Shown: piece after piece, positions 16,860 through 25,585 of the stretch
How the letters are laid out: the number at the start of each line of letters is the position of its first letter
How positions within the stretch are numbered: position 1 is the first letter of the stretch
Assembly (NCBI RefSeq): GCF_030159955.1
Contig: NZ_BSNK01000001.1
Location: 1,550,001-1,614,000 of the forward strand
Source of the DNA: Algimonas ampicilliniresistens
GTDB lineage: Bacteria > Pseudomonadota > Alphaproteobacteria > Caulobacterales > Maricaulaceae
Reading direction: 5' to 3'
Length of the DNA stretch: 64,000 bases
Position numbers and translations under genes: made by a program
The notes under the pieces: model-generated
The model's input: only the letters and a program-made list of their open reading frames with translations
The model's database searches: none
Told to the model about the DNA's origin: nothing

Positions 16860-17006
16860 GGGGCTTTCTTTCTATGAACGAATGCCGTTTCAGACGGTGG
16901 CATTCTGACTGAAATCCGTATGCAACAACATCCAATCCATTCATAGTCACATGTTTTGTGCGTATTTCATTCACTTATGAATGCATGATCACTTTTCAGA
17001 ATAAAA

Positions 17007-17035
17007 AAAGGCCCGAACCAGAGGTTCGAGCCTTT
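17007..17035 (-). terminator. Terminator of the 45-aa gene
   Basis: The stem AAAGGC-c-CGAAC / GTTCG-a-GCCTTT around a short CAGAG-type loop is followed on the minus strand by a run of seven T (A run at 17003-17009 on the plus strand). It lies 36 bases beyond the stop of the gene at 17071-17208 and shows that a discrete leftward transcript ends here. Confidence 0.8.
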
Positions 17036-17070
17036 GTCATCGTGTGAACGATGGATCGGAGTGAGCGGCT

Positions 17071-17208
17071 TTAGAGCGCGCGTTGTGCCCGGCGATTTTG
17101 GCGGACCGTACGGCGGGCCAGAAGGCGGGTAGCAGAAACATCGCCGCCGACTTTAGTTTGGGTTTGATTTCGCGTGCGCAATTGGCTCGCATCGAACTGA
17201 TAAGACAT
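17071..17208 (-). CDS. Tiny arginine-rich protein, 45 aa
   Basis: A 45-aa frame starting MSYQFDASQLRTRNQ and ending RLLARRTVRQNRRAQRAL. An AGAGGA site lies 10-15 bases before the ATG, and a strong intrinsic terminator follows, so this is a compact transcription unit. It is a diverged duplicate of the 42-aa protein at 16731-16859, sharing the Y-x-F-D start and the basic RLLxRR tail. The C-terminal half is probably one amphipathic, positively charged helix, and the N-terminal half is polar. It resembles DUF1127-type small arginine-rich proteins in size and charge but lacks their motif. Function unknown. Confidence 0.65.
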   Translation of the reverse strand: MSYQFDASQLRTRNQTQTKVGGDVSATRLLARRTVRQNRRAQRAL

Positions 17209-17483
17209 CTCGTCTTTTCCTCTTTTAACTGGCCCATCCTTATCGACAGGCCTTACTTTTCTTCATTGGCCTTCATGTAGGGAAGCAGTCTGTTAACCTG
17301 AACCAACAGTGTGCCAACGGAGCTATGCAAAAATGGGTGGAACCCCGCGACTTCGTTAGTTGAGTGTTAGGACTTCTTGATCGAACGCCTATTTCGCGGG
17401 CTCGTTTGACCTTTGTTAGACTTATGCTGCGGATTTTCAGGGCGTCGCTTTCCCTATGCTTTGAAAGCGCCTAGGTTGAGCCC
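17209..17483. other. Intergenic region, divergent promoters expected
   Basis: These 275 bases lie between the leftward 45-aa gene and the rightward M24 aminopeptidase gene. They should hold both promoters. I saw no long frame, no strong hairpin and no convincing -35/-10 pair. TTGACC at about 17408 is followed too closely by TATGCT to be a standard promoter. Confidence 0.5.
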
Positions 17484-19313
17484 ATGAGCCAAACAGCAAT
17501 ACAGACCATCCAAACCTTCGACGTTGTGGGCGGCCCGCAAATGGGTCGCGCCAACCTCCCTCTGCTTCGGGGCGAATTGAATAGGCTGGAATTGGACGGG
17601 TTTCTGATCCCGCATGAAGATGAATATAATAACGAATATCTGCCCGCTCATAATGAGCGGTTGATGTGGGCGACCGGCTTTACAGGGTCGGCGGGTGCGG
17701 CCGTCGTGCTTGGTGACCGTGCCGCCATGTTCACCGATGGCCGTTATACGCTACAAGTCCGCGCCCAAGTCGAAGGCGCGCTGTTTGACTATGTCAGATT
17801 AGAAGACGGCATCGACAAATGGCTACGGAACAATCTTCGCGAAGGTGAAAAGATTGGTTTCGATCCAAAACTTCACCCGCCGAAAGCTATCGCCGCCATC
17901 CGCAAAGCTGTCACGGGCGCAGGCGCGGAGCTTATTTCGCTTGAGACCAACCCGATCGATACAGCTTGGGCTGACCGACCCGCTGCGCCGAAGGGCGCTG
18001 TCGTCATTCAGCCTGACGCACTGGCCGGGAAAAGCCACGCTGAGAAGCGCGCTGACATAGGACGCGCCATTGCGCATGCCAATGCCGATGCGGCGATGAT
18101 TACGGCGCCGGCCTCTATCGCCTGGCTGCTGAACCTGCGCGGGTCTGACGTGCGCTGCACGCCACTCATGCTGGCCAATGCCGTTATCGACGCTGAGGGT
18201 CGTGTGACCCTTTATACCGACCCGGATAAGCTATCGGACACGGTGCACGCCCATCTTGGCAATGAAGTCAGCGTGACAGATGAGACCAAGCTAGCGGACG
18301 ACCTCACCAACTGGTCGGGCAAGACGGTGATGGTTGACCCGGTCACCAGCTCCGCTTGGCACTCACAACAACTCAAAGCCGCCGGGGCAACCGTTCTAGC
18401 CCAGCAGGACCCTGTCGCGCTGCCAAAAGCTAAAAAATCACAGGCGGAACTCCGTGGCACTGAGACCGCTCATCGCCGCGACGCGGTTCCATTGATCCGC
18501 TTTCTGCACTGGCTGGATACGGAGGCTCAATCCGGCGAGTATGACGAGATCGACGCCGCCGTAAAGCTAGAGACATTCCGCCACGCCACGGGCGAACTCA
18601 AAGATTTGTCTTTTGAAACCATCTCCGGCGCGGGGTCCAATGGCGCGCATTGTCATTACCGCGTCAATACGGCCACGACTCTGCCCCTCGCCCCCGGCAC
18701 GCTCTATCTGGTCGATAGTGGCGCACAATATGTTGACGGCACAACAGACGTCACGCGGACCGTCCCCATCGGCAATGCGACACAGACGATGCGCGAACAT
18801 TATACGCTGGTGCTACAAGGTCATATCGCGCTCGCGGTCGTGCGTTTTCCTGTCGGCACAACGGGATCAAATCTCGATGCCCTTGCGCGTCATCCGCTCT
18901 GGCAAGCGGGGCTGGATTACGACCACGGCACAGGTCACGGGGTTGGCGTGTTCCTTGGCGTGCATGAAGGTCCGCAACGCATTTCCAAAACACCGAACAC
19001 CGTCGCGCTTGAACCCGGCATGATCGTATCCAACGAGCCCGGCTTCTATAAAGAAGGTGAATACGGGATCCGAATTGAGAACCTGCAATATGTGACCGAG
19101 GCCACAGACATTCCCGGCGGCGAACGCCCGATGCTTGGCTTCCACACGCTGACGCTGGCGCCGCTACATCGCGCCCTGATCGACACGGATATGCTCACCC
19201 GCGCGGAACGCCAATATGTCGATGACTATCACGCCCGCGTAATCAAAGAGATCGGGCCAGAACTGGACGAAAACGTCTCCGCTTGGCTGAGCGAGGCCTG
19301 CGCGCCGCTCTAG
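17484..19313 (+). CDS. pepP: Xaa-Pro aminopeptidase, peptidase family M24B
   Basis: A 609-aa enzyme with two creatinase-like N-terminal domains and a C-terminal pita-bread catalytic domain. The metal-binding region is visible: LVDSGAQYVDGTTDVTRT with two Asp ligands, GTGHGVGVFLGVHEGPQ with the catalytic His residues, and NEPGFYKEGEYGIRIENLQYV with the Glu ligands. The three-domain length near 600 matches the long PepP/XPNPEP1-like group. It should remove N-terminal residues preceding proline, in the cytoplasm, as there is no signal peptide. The symbol is approximate, since the long group is often left unnamed. It is convergent with serS. Confidence 0.92.
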   Translation: MSQTAIQTIQTFDVVGGPQMGRANLPLLRGELNRLELDGFLIPHEDEYNNEYLPAHNERLMWATGFTGSAGAAVVLGDRAAMFTDGRYTLQVRAQVEGALFDYVRLEDGIDKWLRNNLREGEKIGFDPKLHPPKAIAAIRKAVTGAGAELISLETNPIDTAWADRPAAPKGAVVIQPDALAGKSHAEKRADIGRAIAHANADAAMITAPASIAWLLNLRGSDVRCTPLMLANAVIDAEGRVTLYTDPDKLSDTVHAHLGNEVSVTDETKLADDLTNWSGKTVMVDPVTSSAWHSQQLKAAGATVLAQQDPVALPKAKKSQAELRGTETAHRRDAVPLIRFLHWLDTEAQSGEYDEIDAAVKLETFRHATGELKDLSFETISGAGSNGAHCHYRVNTATTLPLAPGTLYLVDSGAQYVDGTTDVTRTVPIGNATQTMREHYTLVLQGHIALAVVRFPVGTTGSNLDALARHPLWQAGLDYDHGTGHGVGVFLGVHEGPQRISKTPNTVALEPGMIVSNEPGFYKEGEYGIRIENLQYVTEATDIPGGERPMLGFHTLTLAPLHRALIDTDMLTRAERQYVDDYHARVIKEIGPELDENVSAWLSEACAPL

Positions 19314-19328
19314 AGAGAGACGTGTCGT

Positions 19329-20597
19329 TTAACCGATCGTCTCAACGCCGCCCATATAGGGCACCAACGCGGTCGGCACAGTAATGCTACCGTCTTCGTT
19401 CTGGTAATTCTCAAGCACTGCGACCAATGTCCGGCCCACAGCCAGACCGCTGCCGTTCAGCGTATGGACGAAGCGGTTATCCTTCTCCCCGGCCCGGTAG
19501 CGCGCATTCATGCGCCGGGCCTGGAAGTCGCCGCAGTTCGAAATTGAGCTGATCTCGCGGTATGTCTGCTGGCTCGGCAACCAGACATCAATGTCATAGG
19601 TTTTGCGCGCGCCGAACCCAAGATCACCCGTGCAAAGCTCGACTACGCGATAAGGCAGCTCCAGCCTTTGCAACACGGCTTCTGCGCAGCGCAGCATGTT
19701 CTTATGTTCGTCATCCGACTGGTCCGGCGTCGCAATCGACACTAGCTCAACCTTATTGAACTGGTGCTGCCGGATCATGCCCTTCGTGTCGCGACCCGCA
19801 GACCCGGCTTCACTGCGGAAACAGGGTGTGTGCGCCGTTAAGCGATGCGGGAGTGTGTCCAGATCAAGGATGCTTTCGCGAACGGTATTCGTGAGGGAGA
19901 CTTCAGCTGTTGGGATCAGGTAATGATCACCCGTCGTCTTATAGAGATCTTCTTCAAATTTTGGCAGTTGTCCTGTTCCATAGAGCGGGTCGGCCCATAC
20001 TAAGAGCGGCGGTGACGTTTCCTCAAACCCTTCGCCCGTTTGCATATCAAGCATCATTGCTGCGAGGGCTCGGTCCAAGCGGGATAGTGCGCCGCGCAAG
20101 ATGACAAAGCGGCTGCCGCTCATTTTAGCGGCCGTTTCAAAATCCATCATCCCTAGCGCTTCGCCGAGGTCATCATGGGCTTTCGGGTCAAAATCGAAAC
20201 TGCGTGGATCGCCCCATTTGGCGATCTCGACATTCTCGTCCTCACTCGCGCCATTGGGCACATCATCCGCCGGGATATTAGGCAGGCTGGCCAGTAGATC
20301 GTTCAGAATAGTGTCTTCGCTCTCAAGCTGGACGCCAAGCGCAGCGATAACATTCTTCGCACCCGCCACTTCAGTTTTGAGACGCTCAGCCTCTTCTTTA
20401 TCGCCCCGGCCCATGGCCGCACCGATCTGTTTGGACGCTTTATTGCGAGCCGCCTCGGCCTCTTGGACCATCGTCTTGACCTTGCGGATCAGCTTATCCT
20501 TCTCAAGAATAGTGGGCGTCTGCGGATCGAGACCACGACGCGCCCATCCGGCGTCGAAGGCGTCAGGGTTTTCGCGAATGGCTTTGAGGTCGAACAT
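19329..20597 (-). CDS. serS: Seryl-tRNA synthetase
   Basis: A 422-aa class II synthetase. The N terminus [22 protein letters not shown] leads into the long antiparallel coiled coil that grips the tRNA-Ser variable arm. Motif 2 is [21 protein letters not shown] and motif 3 lies in [20 protein letters not shown]. The TAEVSLTN segment is the serine-binding loop. It charges tRNA-Ser and also supplies Ser-tRNA for selenocysteine where present. It sits alone, tail to tail with the aminopeptidase gene. Confidence 0.97.
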   Translation of the reverse strand: MFDLKAIRENPDAFDAGWARRGLDPQTPTILEKDKLIRKVKTMVQEAEAARNKASKQIGAAMGRGDKEEAERLKTEVAGAKNVIAALGVQLESEDTILNDLLASLPNIPADDVPNGASEDENVEIAKWGDPRSFDFDPKAHDDLGEALGMMDFETAAKMSGSRFVILRGALSRLDRALAAMMLDMQTGEGFEETSPPLLVWADPLYGTGQLPKFEEDLYKTTGDHYLIPTAEVSLTNTVRESILDLDTLPHRLTAHTPCFRSEAGSAGRDTKGMIRQHQFNKVELVSIATPDQSDDEHKNMLRCAEAVLQRLELPYRVVELCTGDLGFGARKTYDIDVWLPSQQTYREISSISNCGDFQARRMNARYRAGEKDNRFVHTLNGSGLAVGRTLVAVLENYQNEDGSITVPTALVPYMGGVETIG

Positions 20598-20706
20598 GGG
20601 TGAAACCGGGCTGTGTTGAAGTCGTTTATGGGTTGCTGGCGGTCGCCATAAGGCGGTGCGATGCGCGGGTAAAGCGCAGCGTCATTCAGGGTGCATTAAC
20701 GCAGTT

Positions 20707-20737
20707 TTCCCAAAGGCGTCCCAAATCACTTTGGGAA
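20707..20737 (+). promoter_or_regulatory. Inverted repeat over the DUF481 ribosome site
   Basis: TTCCCAAAG (20707-20715) and its exact complement CTTTGGGAA (20729-20737) are 13 bases apart and end 8 bases before the chosen ATG at 20746. The right arm holds the only purine-rich stretch that could serve as the ribosome site, so pairing in the mRNA would hide it. It could equally be an operator in DNA. Confidence 0.35.
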
Positions 20738-20745
20738 ACACCATC

Positions 20746-21471
20746 ATGCTGCGCACAACAACATTCGCCCTCTCACTTCTTGCCCTACCTAGCCTCCTTC
20801 TGCCCAGCCTCGCTGTAGCTCAAGATGCAAACGGTTGGGTCGGCGAAGCGTCCCTCACCGCCAACCGCACCACCGGCAATACGGACACGACCAATGTCGG
20901 CGTCGGGCTAAAACTCGATAATATTGGCGAGAGATGGCGTCACAAATTCGCGGCCAGCGCAGATTACGGCACGGTGAATGGCGTCCAAAACCGGGAACGT
21001 TTCAATCTGGGCTATCAGCTTGAACGCGACATTAGCGACCGTCTCTTCGGCTTCGGGACAGCCGACTATTACTATGATGATTTCGGCGCGTTCACTGACG
21101 GCTATTTCATCGGGGGTGGCCTCGGTTATACGATCTACGAAGGCAAACCCATCGGATGGAGCGTGACGACCGGTGTCGGTTATCGGTCACAAACATCAGC
21201 GCTCGACATCACGAATAATGAGTTCGCAGTCAACGCCGAGTCGGATTTCGACTGGCAGATCAATGAGCAGGTCTCAGCCTATAATGATTCCGGCGTCCTT
21301 TGGTCGGATTCCGACACCTATCTCTGGAGCGAAGTTGGTCTGACAGCGAACCTGATGGGCAACCTCGCGGCGCGCGCATCATTCCGGATCGATCATCATT
21401 CTGATGTGCCATTTGGCACAGAGAAGACAGACACCATTTCGCGCTTCGGGATTGTCTATACGATCGACTAA
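20746..21471 (+). CDS. DUF481 outer-membrane-like protein
   Basis: About 241 aa from the ATG at 20746, which gives a clean signal peptide ending SLAVAQ; an earlier ATG at 20656 would bury it. The mature part alternates polar and aromatic residues in many short strands (NGWVGEASLTANRTTGNTD, FGFGTADYYYDDFGAF) and ends in IVYTID, a terminal-strand pattern of beta-barrels. DUF481 (YdiY-like, salt-induced outer membrane protein) fits the TTGNTDTTNVGVGL opening. It probably lies in the outer membrane. An inverted repeat overlaps the ribosome site (20707-20737). Function unknown. Confidence 0.85.
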   Translation: MLRTTTFALSLLALPSLLLPSLAVAQDANGWVGEASLTANRTTGNTDTTNVGVGLKLDNIGERWRHKFAASADYGTVNGVQNRERFNLGYQLERDISDRLFGFGTADYYYDDFGAFTDGYFIGGGLGYTIYEGKPIGWSVTTGVGYRSQTSALDITNNEFAVNAESDFDWQINEQVSAYNDSGVLWSDSDTYLWSEVGLTANLMGNLAARASFRIDHHSDVPFGTEKTDTISRFGIVYTID

Positions 21472-21485
21472 CGTCATGTAGGATC

Positions 21486-21980
21486 ATGCTCACACATCTC
21501 CTATTGATGCGTCACGCCAAGTCTAGCTGGGCTAATGCGAATATGACCGACCATGAGCGCCCGCTAAATTCGCGCGGGCGCAAAGCGGCGACTGCTGTTG
21601 GCCAAGCCCTGCACGCGCGGGGGTTTGCGCCTCAGACAATCTGGAGCAGCGACTCCAAACGCACGCGCGAAACGTCCATGCGACTGATCCGTGCTATCCC
21701 CGGCGCACAACGCGTCGACTATTTCAGCGAATTCTACCACGCCTCACCCTCGGATGTTTTCAGAGTGGCCCGGACCGAAGGCGAACCCGATATCGACCGG
21801 CTCATGTGGCTCGGTCACAATCCCGGCTGGGCGGATCTGCATGGTTACTTCACGGGACAGAGCGCCGATTATCCGACGGGCGCCTGCACGGTTCTACAAA
21901 GGCATAATGACGGCAATTGGCTGTCACCGGAGAGTTGGACCTTTGTCGATCTGATCCTGCCCAGGGCGCTGGAAGAATGA
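21486..21980 (+). CDS. SixA-like histidine phosphatase
   Basis: A 164-aa protein opening with LLLMRHAKSSWAN, the R-H motif (phospho-acceptor His10) of the histidine phosphatase superfamily. Later blocks include NSRGRKAATAVGQAL, SDSKRTRETSMRL and MWLGHNPGWADL with the second catalytic His. The short length and RHAKS motif place it with SixA, which dephosphorylates phosphohistidine on signalling proteins such as HPt domains; the target here is unknown. An ATGA overlap couples it to the small membrane protein gene that follows. Confidence 0.85.
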   Translation: MLTHLLLMRHAKSSWANANMTDHERPLNSRGRKAATAVGQALHARGFAPQTIWSSDSKRTRETSMRLIRAIPGAQRVDYFSEFYHASPSDVFRVARTEGEPDIDRLMWLGHNPGWADLHGYFTGQSADYPTGACTVLQRHNDGNWLSPESWTFVDLILPRALEE

Positions 21981-22195
21981 TCGATAAGGCGGTTGCGATT
22001 TGGCGGTTCGCTGTCGCGATCCTGCTCTACCCATTAGTTCTCGCGGCGTTAATTTGGATCGGATGGACAAGAAAACCGGTCTGGTGGGCCGTGCTGGCTT
22101 TAATCGGCCTGCTATTGATCGACCGGACGTGGCTGTTTCTAGCCAAACGTATGATCTGTTTAGCGACAGGTACAAAAAAGCGCCCGCGGCGGTAG
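21977..22195 (+). CDS. Small membrane protein, unknown
   Basis: A 72-aa protein with two hydrophobic segments (WRFAVAILLYPLVLAALIWIGW and VWWAVLALIGLLLIDRTWLFLA) and a basic tail TGTKKRPRR. I do not recognise a family. The ATG overlaps the SixA-like stop by 4 nt, which is the best support that it is real and points to a shared transcript. The tail after the second helix is positive and should face the cytoplasm. The 3' end overlaps a strong hairpin (22179-22208) that appears to serve the opposite strand. Confidence 0.65.
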   Translation: MIDKAVAIWRFAVAILLYPLVLAALIWIGWTRKPVWWAVLALIGLLLIDRTWLFLAKRMICLATGTKKRPRR

Positions 22196-22208
22196 CCGCC
22201 GGGGCGCT
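22179..22208 (-). terminator. Strong GC hairpin, leftward terminator
   Basis: Arms AGCGCCC...GGGCGCT with an inner GCGGC/GCCGC and a short GGTA loop form a long GC-rich stem. On the minus strand it is followed by a T run (AAAAAA at 22174-22179 on the plus strand), so it would stop transcription coming left from the gene at 22337-22729. It overlaps the last codons of the rightward small membrane protein gene. Confidence 0.7.
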
Positions 22209-22336
22209 AAAAGAGATGTCCAGTCACAAGGGGACGATTCTGGACAAGGGTCAGCACCAAGGGACCTGAGATGCTGAACAGACTAGATACGCAGCACCTA
22301 AGGGTGCTGGATTGCCTACATCAAAAAAACTTTCGA
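22209..22336. other. Convergent intergenic region
   Basis: These 128 bases follow two convergent genes. The region contains a smaller perfect hairpin, CAGCACC / GGTGCTG with a TAAG loop, near 22296-22313, with no T run on either side. I see no other feature. Confidence 0.4.
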
Positions 22337-22729
22337 TTATTTCAGCGACAACATCGTGTCCTCGTCGCGTAACACGTAAAGCAAACCCATAGCTGCCGCC
22401 GCTGGGATCGCCGCGAGGAAGAGCTGATTAAAGTTCTCCATCCACGGAATGTAGAATGGAAGCGCGACAATAATCGCTCCGGCGTGCAGCAGGAACACTA
22501 GACCATAGCTGATCCGCTTCTTGAACCCGACCAAGAAGGCGAGGAGCAGAACCATCCAGAACACGCCAATCGCATAGCCGACACCGGTCGAAAGACCCGG
22601 CAAGTGATAATATTTCTTAGCGATGCCGTCGGCGGCTTCAGGCCGCAGAAACCGCATCAACTGCCAAGGCAGTAAAAAGCACACGATGGAGAGCCGCGTC
22701 AAAAAGAGCGGCAGGCGAAGTTTAGGCAT
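22337..22729 (-). CDS. Hypothetical four-helix membrane protein
   Basis: A 130-aa hydrophobic protein with about four membrane helices: LTRLSIVCFLLPWQLMRFL, VGYAIGVFWMVLLLAFLVGF, YGLVFLLHAGAIIVALPFYI and LFLAAIPAAAAMGLLYVL. A KYYHLPGLSTG loop lies between the first two. The layout recalls small DoxX-like or doubtful YphA-like proteins, but I cannot assign it. A GGGAGT site precedes the ATG and a strong terminator follows at 22179-22208. It lies downstream of crtI in the same direction but 93 bases away, so linkage to carotenoid synthesis is only possible. Confidence 0.65.
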   Translation of the reverse strand: MPKLRLPLFLTRLSIVCFLLPWQLMRFLRPEAADGIAKKYYHLPGLSTGVGYAIGVFWMVLLLAFLVGFKKRISYGLVFLLHAGAIIVALPFYIPWMENFNQLFLAAIPAAAAMGLLYVLRDEDTMLSLK

Positions 22730-22822
22730 GGAAGACTCCCAGTTAATTTCGGGGCCTTTAGCAACTCACCTGATGCTGGCTCCACAATTCCTCGTGAAGC
22801 CCTGTGAGTTGGGCGTGAGCGA

Positions 22823-24370
22823 TCAGCTCGCCAGCACAGACTTGAAATCATCTGCGACGACGCCCGCCGTGGCCTTGGCCGCGCCCACGACGCCCGGAAC
22901 CCCGGCGCCAGGGTGTGTGCCCGCCCCCACAATATAGAGATTGCACAACACATCGTCGCGGTTATGCGGCCGGAACCAAGCCGACTGGGTCAGGATGGGT
23001 TCGATTGAGAACGCACTCCCATGATGCGTGTTCATCTCGTCGCGAAACCCAAACGGCGTGAGCGTCTTCTGCACCACTAGATCGCGTCGTAAATTCGGGA
23101 TCGAATGTTCTTCCAGATAATCGAGGATCTTGTCAGCATAGGCCTGACCAAACTCATCCCAATCAATGTCGGCATGACCCAGATGCGGAACCGGCGACAA
23201 GACATAGTAGGATGAGCAGCCCTCCGGCGCCATGGACGAGTCCGTCACGCAAGGCGCGTGAAGGTAGAGAGAGAAGTCATCGGGCACTTTCCGACCCTTG
23301 CCGAAGATTTCCGCGATAAGCTCACGGTAGCGTTGACCCAGCAATATGATGTGGTGCTTCATATCCGGATGTGTCGTTTTCAGACCGAAATAGAGTACGA
23401 AGAGCGACATGGAATGGCTCTTCTTTTTCAACTCTTTCCCGTAACTCTTTCCCCGGTCATGACCGCGCAGCAGTTGCGTATAGGTGTGAACGACATCCGC
23501 ATTCGATGCGACCAGATCGGCATCCATTGACCAACCATCGGCCGCCTCAACACCTGTGACACGATCACCCTCAGTTCGGATGTCTGTGATCTCAGTGGAT
23601 AGTTTAACCACTCCCCCTAGGTCATTGAAAAGTCTTATCATCCCATCAACCAAAGCCCCGGTTCCGCCTTTGGCGAACCAGACACCGCCCTTGCGCTCAA
23701 GCGCGTGGATCAAGGCGTAGATGGAGCTCGTTTTAAAGGGATTACCTCCCACGAGGAGCGATTGAAAAGAGAGGAGTTGACGAACCCGTTCGTTCTTCAC
23801 GAACTTACTGACCATGGAATAGACGCTCTTGTCAGCGCGCAAGCGGATCAGTTGCGGTGCTGCCTTAATCATCTGACCGAACTTCAGAAAAGCGGTCGTA
23901 CCGAGCTTCTCGTAGCCTTCGCGATAAAGGTCTTGGCTGTAAGCCAAGAACTTACGATAGCCTGCTACGTCGGCTTGATTGCGTTTGCCGATTTCGGCTT
24001 CCAGCGTCTCCTGACTTTGGGTGTAGTCGAGCACGTCCCCGTCTTCCCACTGGAGCCGGTAAAACGGATCAACCGGAAGCAGGGTGACGTAATCATCCAT
24101 GTTTCGGCCTGAGATATCCCAGAGCTCGCGCAAGCAATCCGGATCAGTGATGACCGTTGGGCCGCCATCAAACTTAAACCCGTCTTCTTCATAGACATAG
24201 GCCCGCCCGCCCGGCTTATCGCGATTGTCGAGAAGCGTCACTGCGAAGCCCATCGTTTGCAGACGGATCGCCAATGCGATGCCGCCAAACCCGGCACCGA
24301 TAACAATGGCGGTGGGTTTACCGCCTACCTTTGCGGCGGCAATTTCAGCTGGATCAATCACAGCAGTCAT
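22823..24370 (-). CDS. crtI: Phytoene desaturase
   Basis: A 515-aa FAD-dependent carotenoid desaturase. The N-terminal dinucleotide fold is IVIGAGFGGIALAIRL (near residues 22-37), followed by NRDKPGGRAYVYEEDGFKF and FDGGPTVITDP, both CrtI hallmarks. The C-terminal block NLYIVGAGTHPGAGVPGV is the second FAD contact and family signature. It converts phytoene to lycopene (or neurosporene) by introducing double bonds at the membrane. The ATG overlaps the stop of crtY by 4 nt, giving a two-gene crtY-crtI unit. Phytoene synthase (crtB) and GGPP synthase (crtE) are not in the window. Confidence 0.95.
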   Translation of the reverse strand: MTAVIDPAEIAAAKVGGKPTAIVIGAGFGGIALAIRLQTMGFAVTLLDNRDKPGGRAYVYEEDGFKFDGGPTVITDPDCLRELWDISGRNMDDYVTLLPVDPFYRLQWEDGDVLDYTQSQETLEAEIGKRNQADVAGYRKFLAYSQDLYREGYEKLGTTAFLKFGQMIKAAPQLIRLRADKSVYSMVSKFVKNERVRQLLSFQSLLVGGNPFKTSSIYALIHALERKGGVWFAKGGTGALVDGMIRLFNDLGGVVKLSTEITDIRTEGDRVTGVEAADGWSMDADLVASNADVVHTYTQLLRGHDRGKSYGKELKKKSHSMSLFVLYFGLKTTHPDMKHHIILLGQRYRELIAEIFGKGRKVPDDFSLYLHAPCVTDSSMAPEGCSSYYVLSPVPHLGHADIDWDEFGQAYADKILDYLEEHSIPNLRRDLVVQKTLTPFGFRDEMNTHHGSAFSIEPILTQSAWFRPHNRDDVLCNLYIVGAGTHPGAGVPGVVGAAKATAGVVADDFKSVLAS

Positions 24371-25536
24371 GACGATTTTCCTTTGGCACGTTCGCGCCGG
24401 ATGAAGTCGGATTCAGAAAAATGAGTAAGTGCTTTAGATACGGGTACAGGAGGTTTTCCGATCAAAATTCTAGCTTTATCTCGCCGCGTCAAATCATTGC
24501 GATAAAAGCGGCGGATCAGCCCTTCGCCCAGACCGTAGAAGCGCTGCAACACGACATAACGCCGCGATGGATCGGCGGCCCGAAAAAACATGCGGTTAAG
24601 TCGTCGCGCATATCCTTCGCGGCGCAAATGGTCGCGTCGAAAGGCGGCAATCGCTTTCGTCGCTACCTTCGGACCACCGTGTGCGATCGTTTGTGCAATT
24701 TTGTCCGCGACCTCGACAGCATGTGGCACCGTAAAGCCCGTCGCCGCGACGGCAAAACCGCCGCCTAGCCCGATCTTCGCGCTGTCATCGTCGCGGTCTG
24801 TGGCCATCATCATCGGCAAGACGCCCTTTTCCGTCCGAACAGTCTTGTGGGCGCCCCATCCCTTCTGTTGAATATAGTCCTCGATCCGGTGGCCGATTTC
24901 ATTCTCTGACAAATGCGGAGAGTTAGAAAAATATGTATCTTCAACCAAGATTTCGTGATCCGAAAACGGCAACAAATAGATGAACCGATAGCCGTCAATC
25001 TGTTCCACAGTCGCATCCATGATAACTGGGTGCGCAACGCCGTGAGGCTGGTCACACCGAATGACGTGGCCGACAAATTTCTGCCAACCCGGAAACTCGT
25101 CGTCCCTCAGACTATAGCCCGTCGCGTCTATCGATGGGGTATGGCTGCCTACAGGTCCGGCCTGACCCAAATGAATCTGCAAACGCCCAGACTGGATCAA
25201 CGGTTCGACACAGCCTCGTAATGTCTCGGAATTGCCTGATCCATATTCGATCTCCAATGTCCGTTCACGTTGCGGGAACCGCACATCGTATCGTGGCCAG
25301 CGATAGGCGATAAACGGATCGAACCAATCCCTAAGATTTGGCGGAATATCTGACAGGTTGAGCGACCAAGTATGGTCTCCGCCAATCCTATCCTTCTGTT
25401 CGTAGATCGCAATGGTTAGGCTCGGATTGACGTGCAGACAGCGCCAAGCTGTCAACAGACCGGACAAACCCGCCCCATTGATGATTAAGTCCGGCTCCGG
25501 CGGAACCGTTCGGGGCATTTGCGCTTGCGGTGCCAT
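24367..25536 (-). CDS. crtY: Lycopene beta-cyclase
   Basis: A 389-aa flavoprotein of the bacterial CrtY type. It has the dinucleotide-binding start LIINGAGLSGLLTAWR near residue 18, then YEQKDRIGGDHTWSL and the later GGGFAVAATGFTVPHAVEVAD. It closes beta-ionone rings on lycopene to give beta-carotene. It is the first gene of the crtY-crtI unit and is divergent, with 49 bases between, from the exported amidohydrolase. Together with CrtI this predicts beta-carotene-derived pigments; the end product depends on genes elsewhere (crtZ, crtW). Confidence 0.93.
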   Translation of the reverse strand: MAPQAQMPRTVPPEPDLIINGAGLSGLLTAWRCLHVNPSLTIAIYEQKDRIGGDHTWSLNLSDIPPNLRDWFDPFIAYRWPRYDVRFPQRERTLEIEYGSGNSETLRGCVEPLIQSGRLQIHLGQAGPVGSHTPSIDATGYSLRDDEFPGWQKFVGHVIRCDQPHGVAHPVIMDATVEQIDGYRFIYLLPFSDHEILVEDTYFSNSPHLSENEIGHRIEDYIQQKGWGAHKTVRTEKGVLPMMMATDRDDDSAKIGLGGGFAVAATGFTVPHAVEVADKIAQTIAHGGPKVATKAIAAFRRDHLRREGYARRLNRMFFRAADPSRRYVVLQRFYGLGEGLIRRFYRNDLTRRDKARILIGKPPVPVSKALTHFSESDFIRRERAKGKSS

Positions 25537-25585
25537 CGCCGCAGCGCTTAGCTGTAATCCTGCCCAACGACTACAGGTGACCTGA

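Noticed and set aside
16747-16974. 75-codon frame overlapping the 42-aa gene in another phase
   Set aside because: It would read the conserved 42-aa protein out of frame; the paralog match supports the shorter frame instead.
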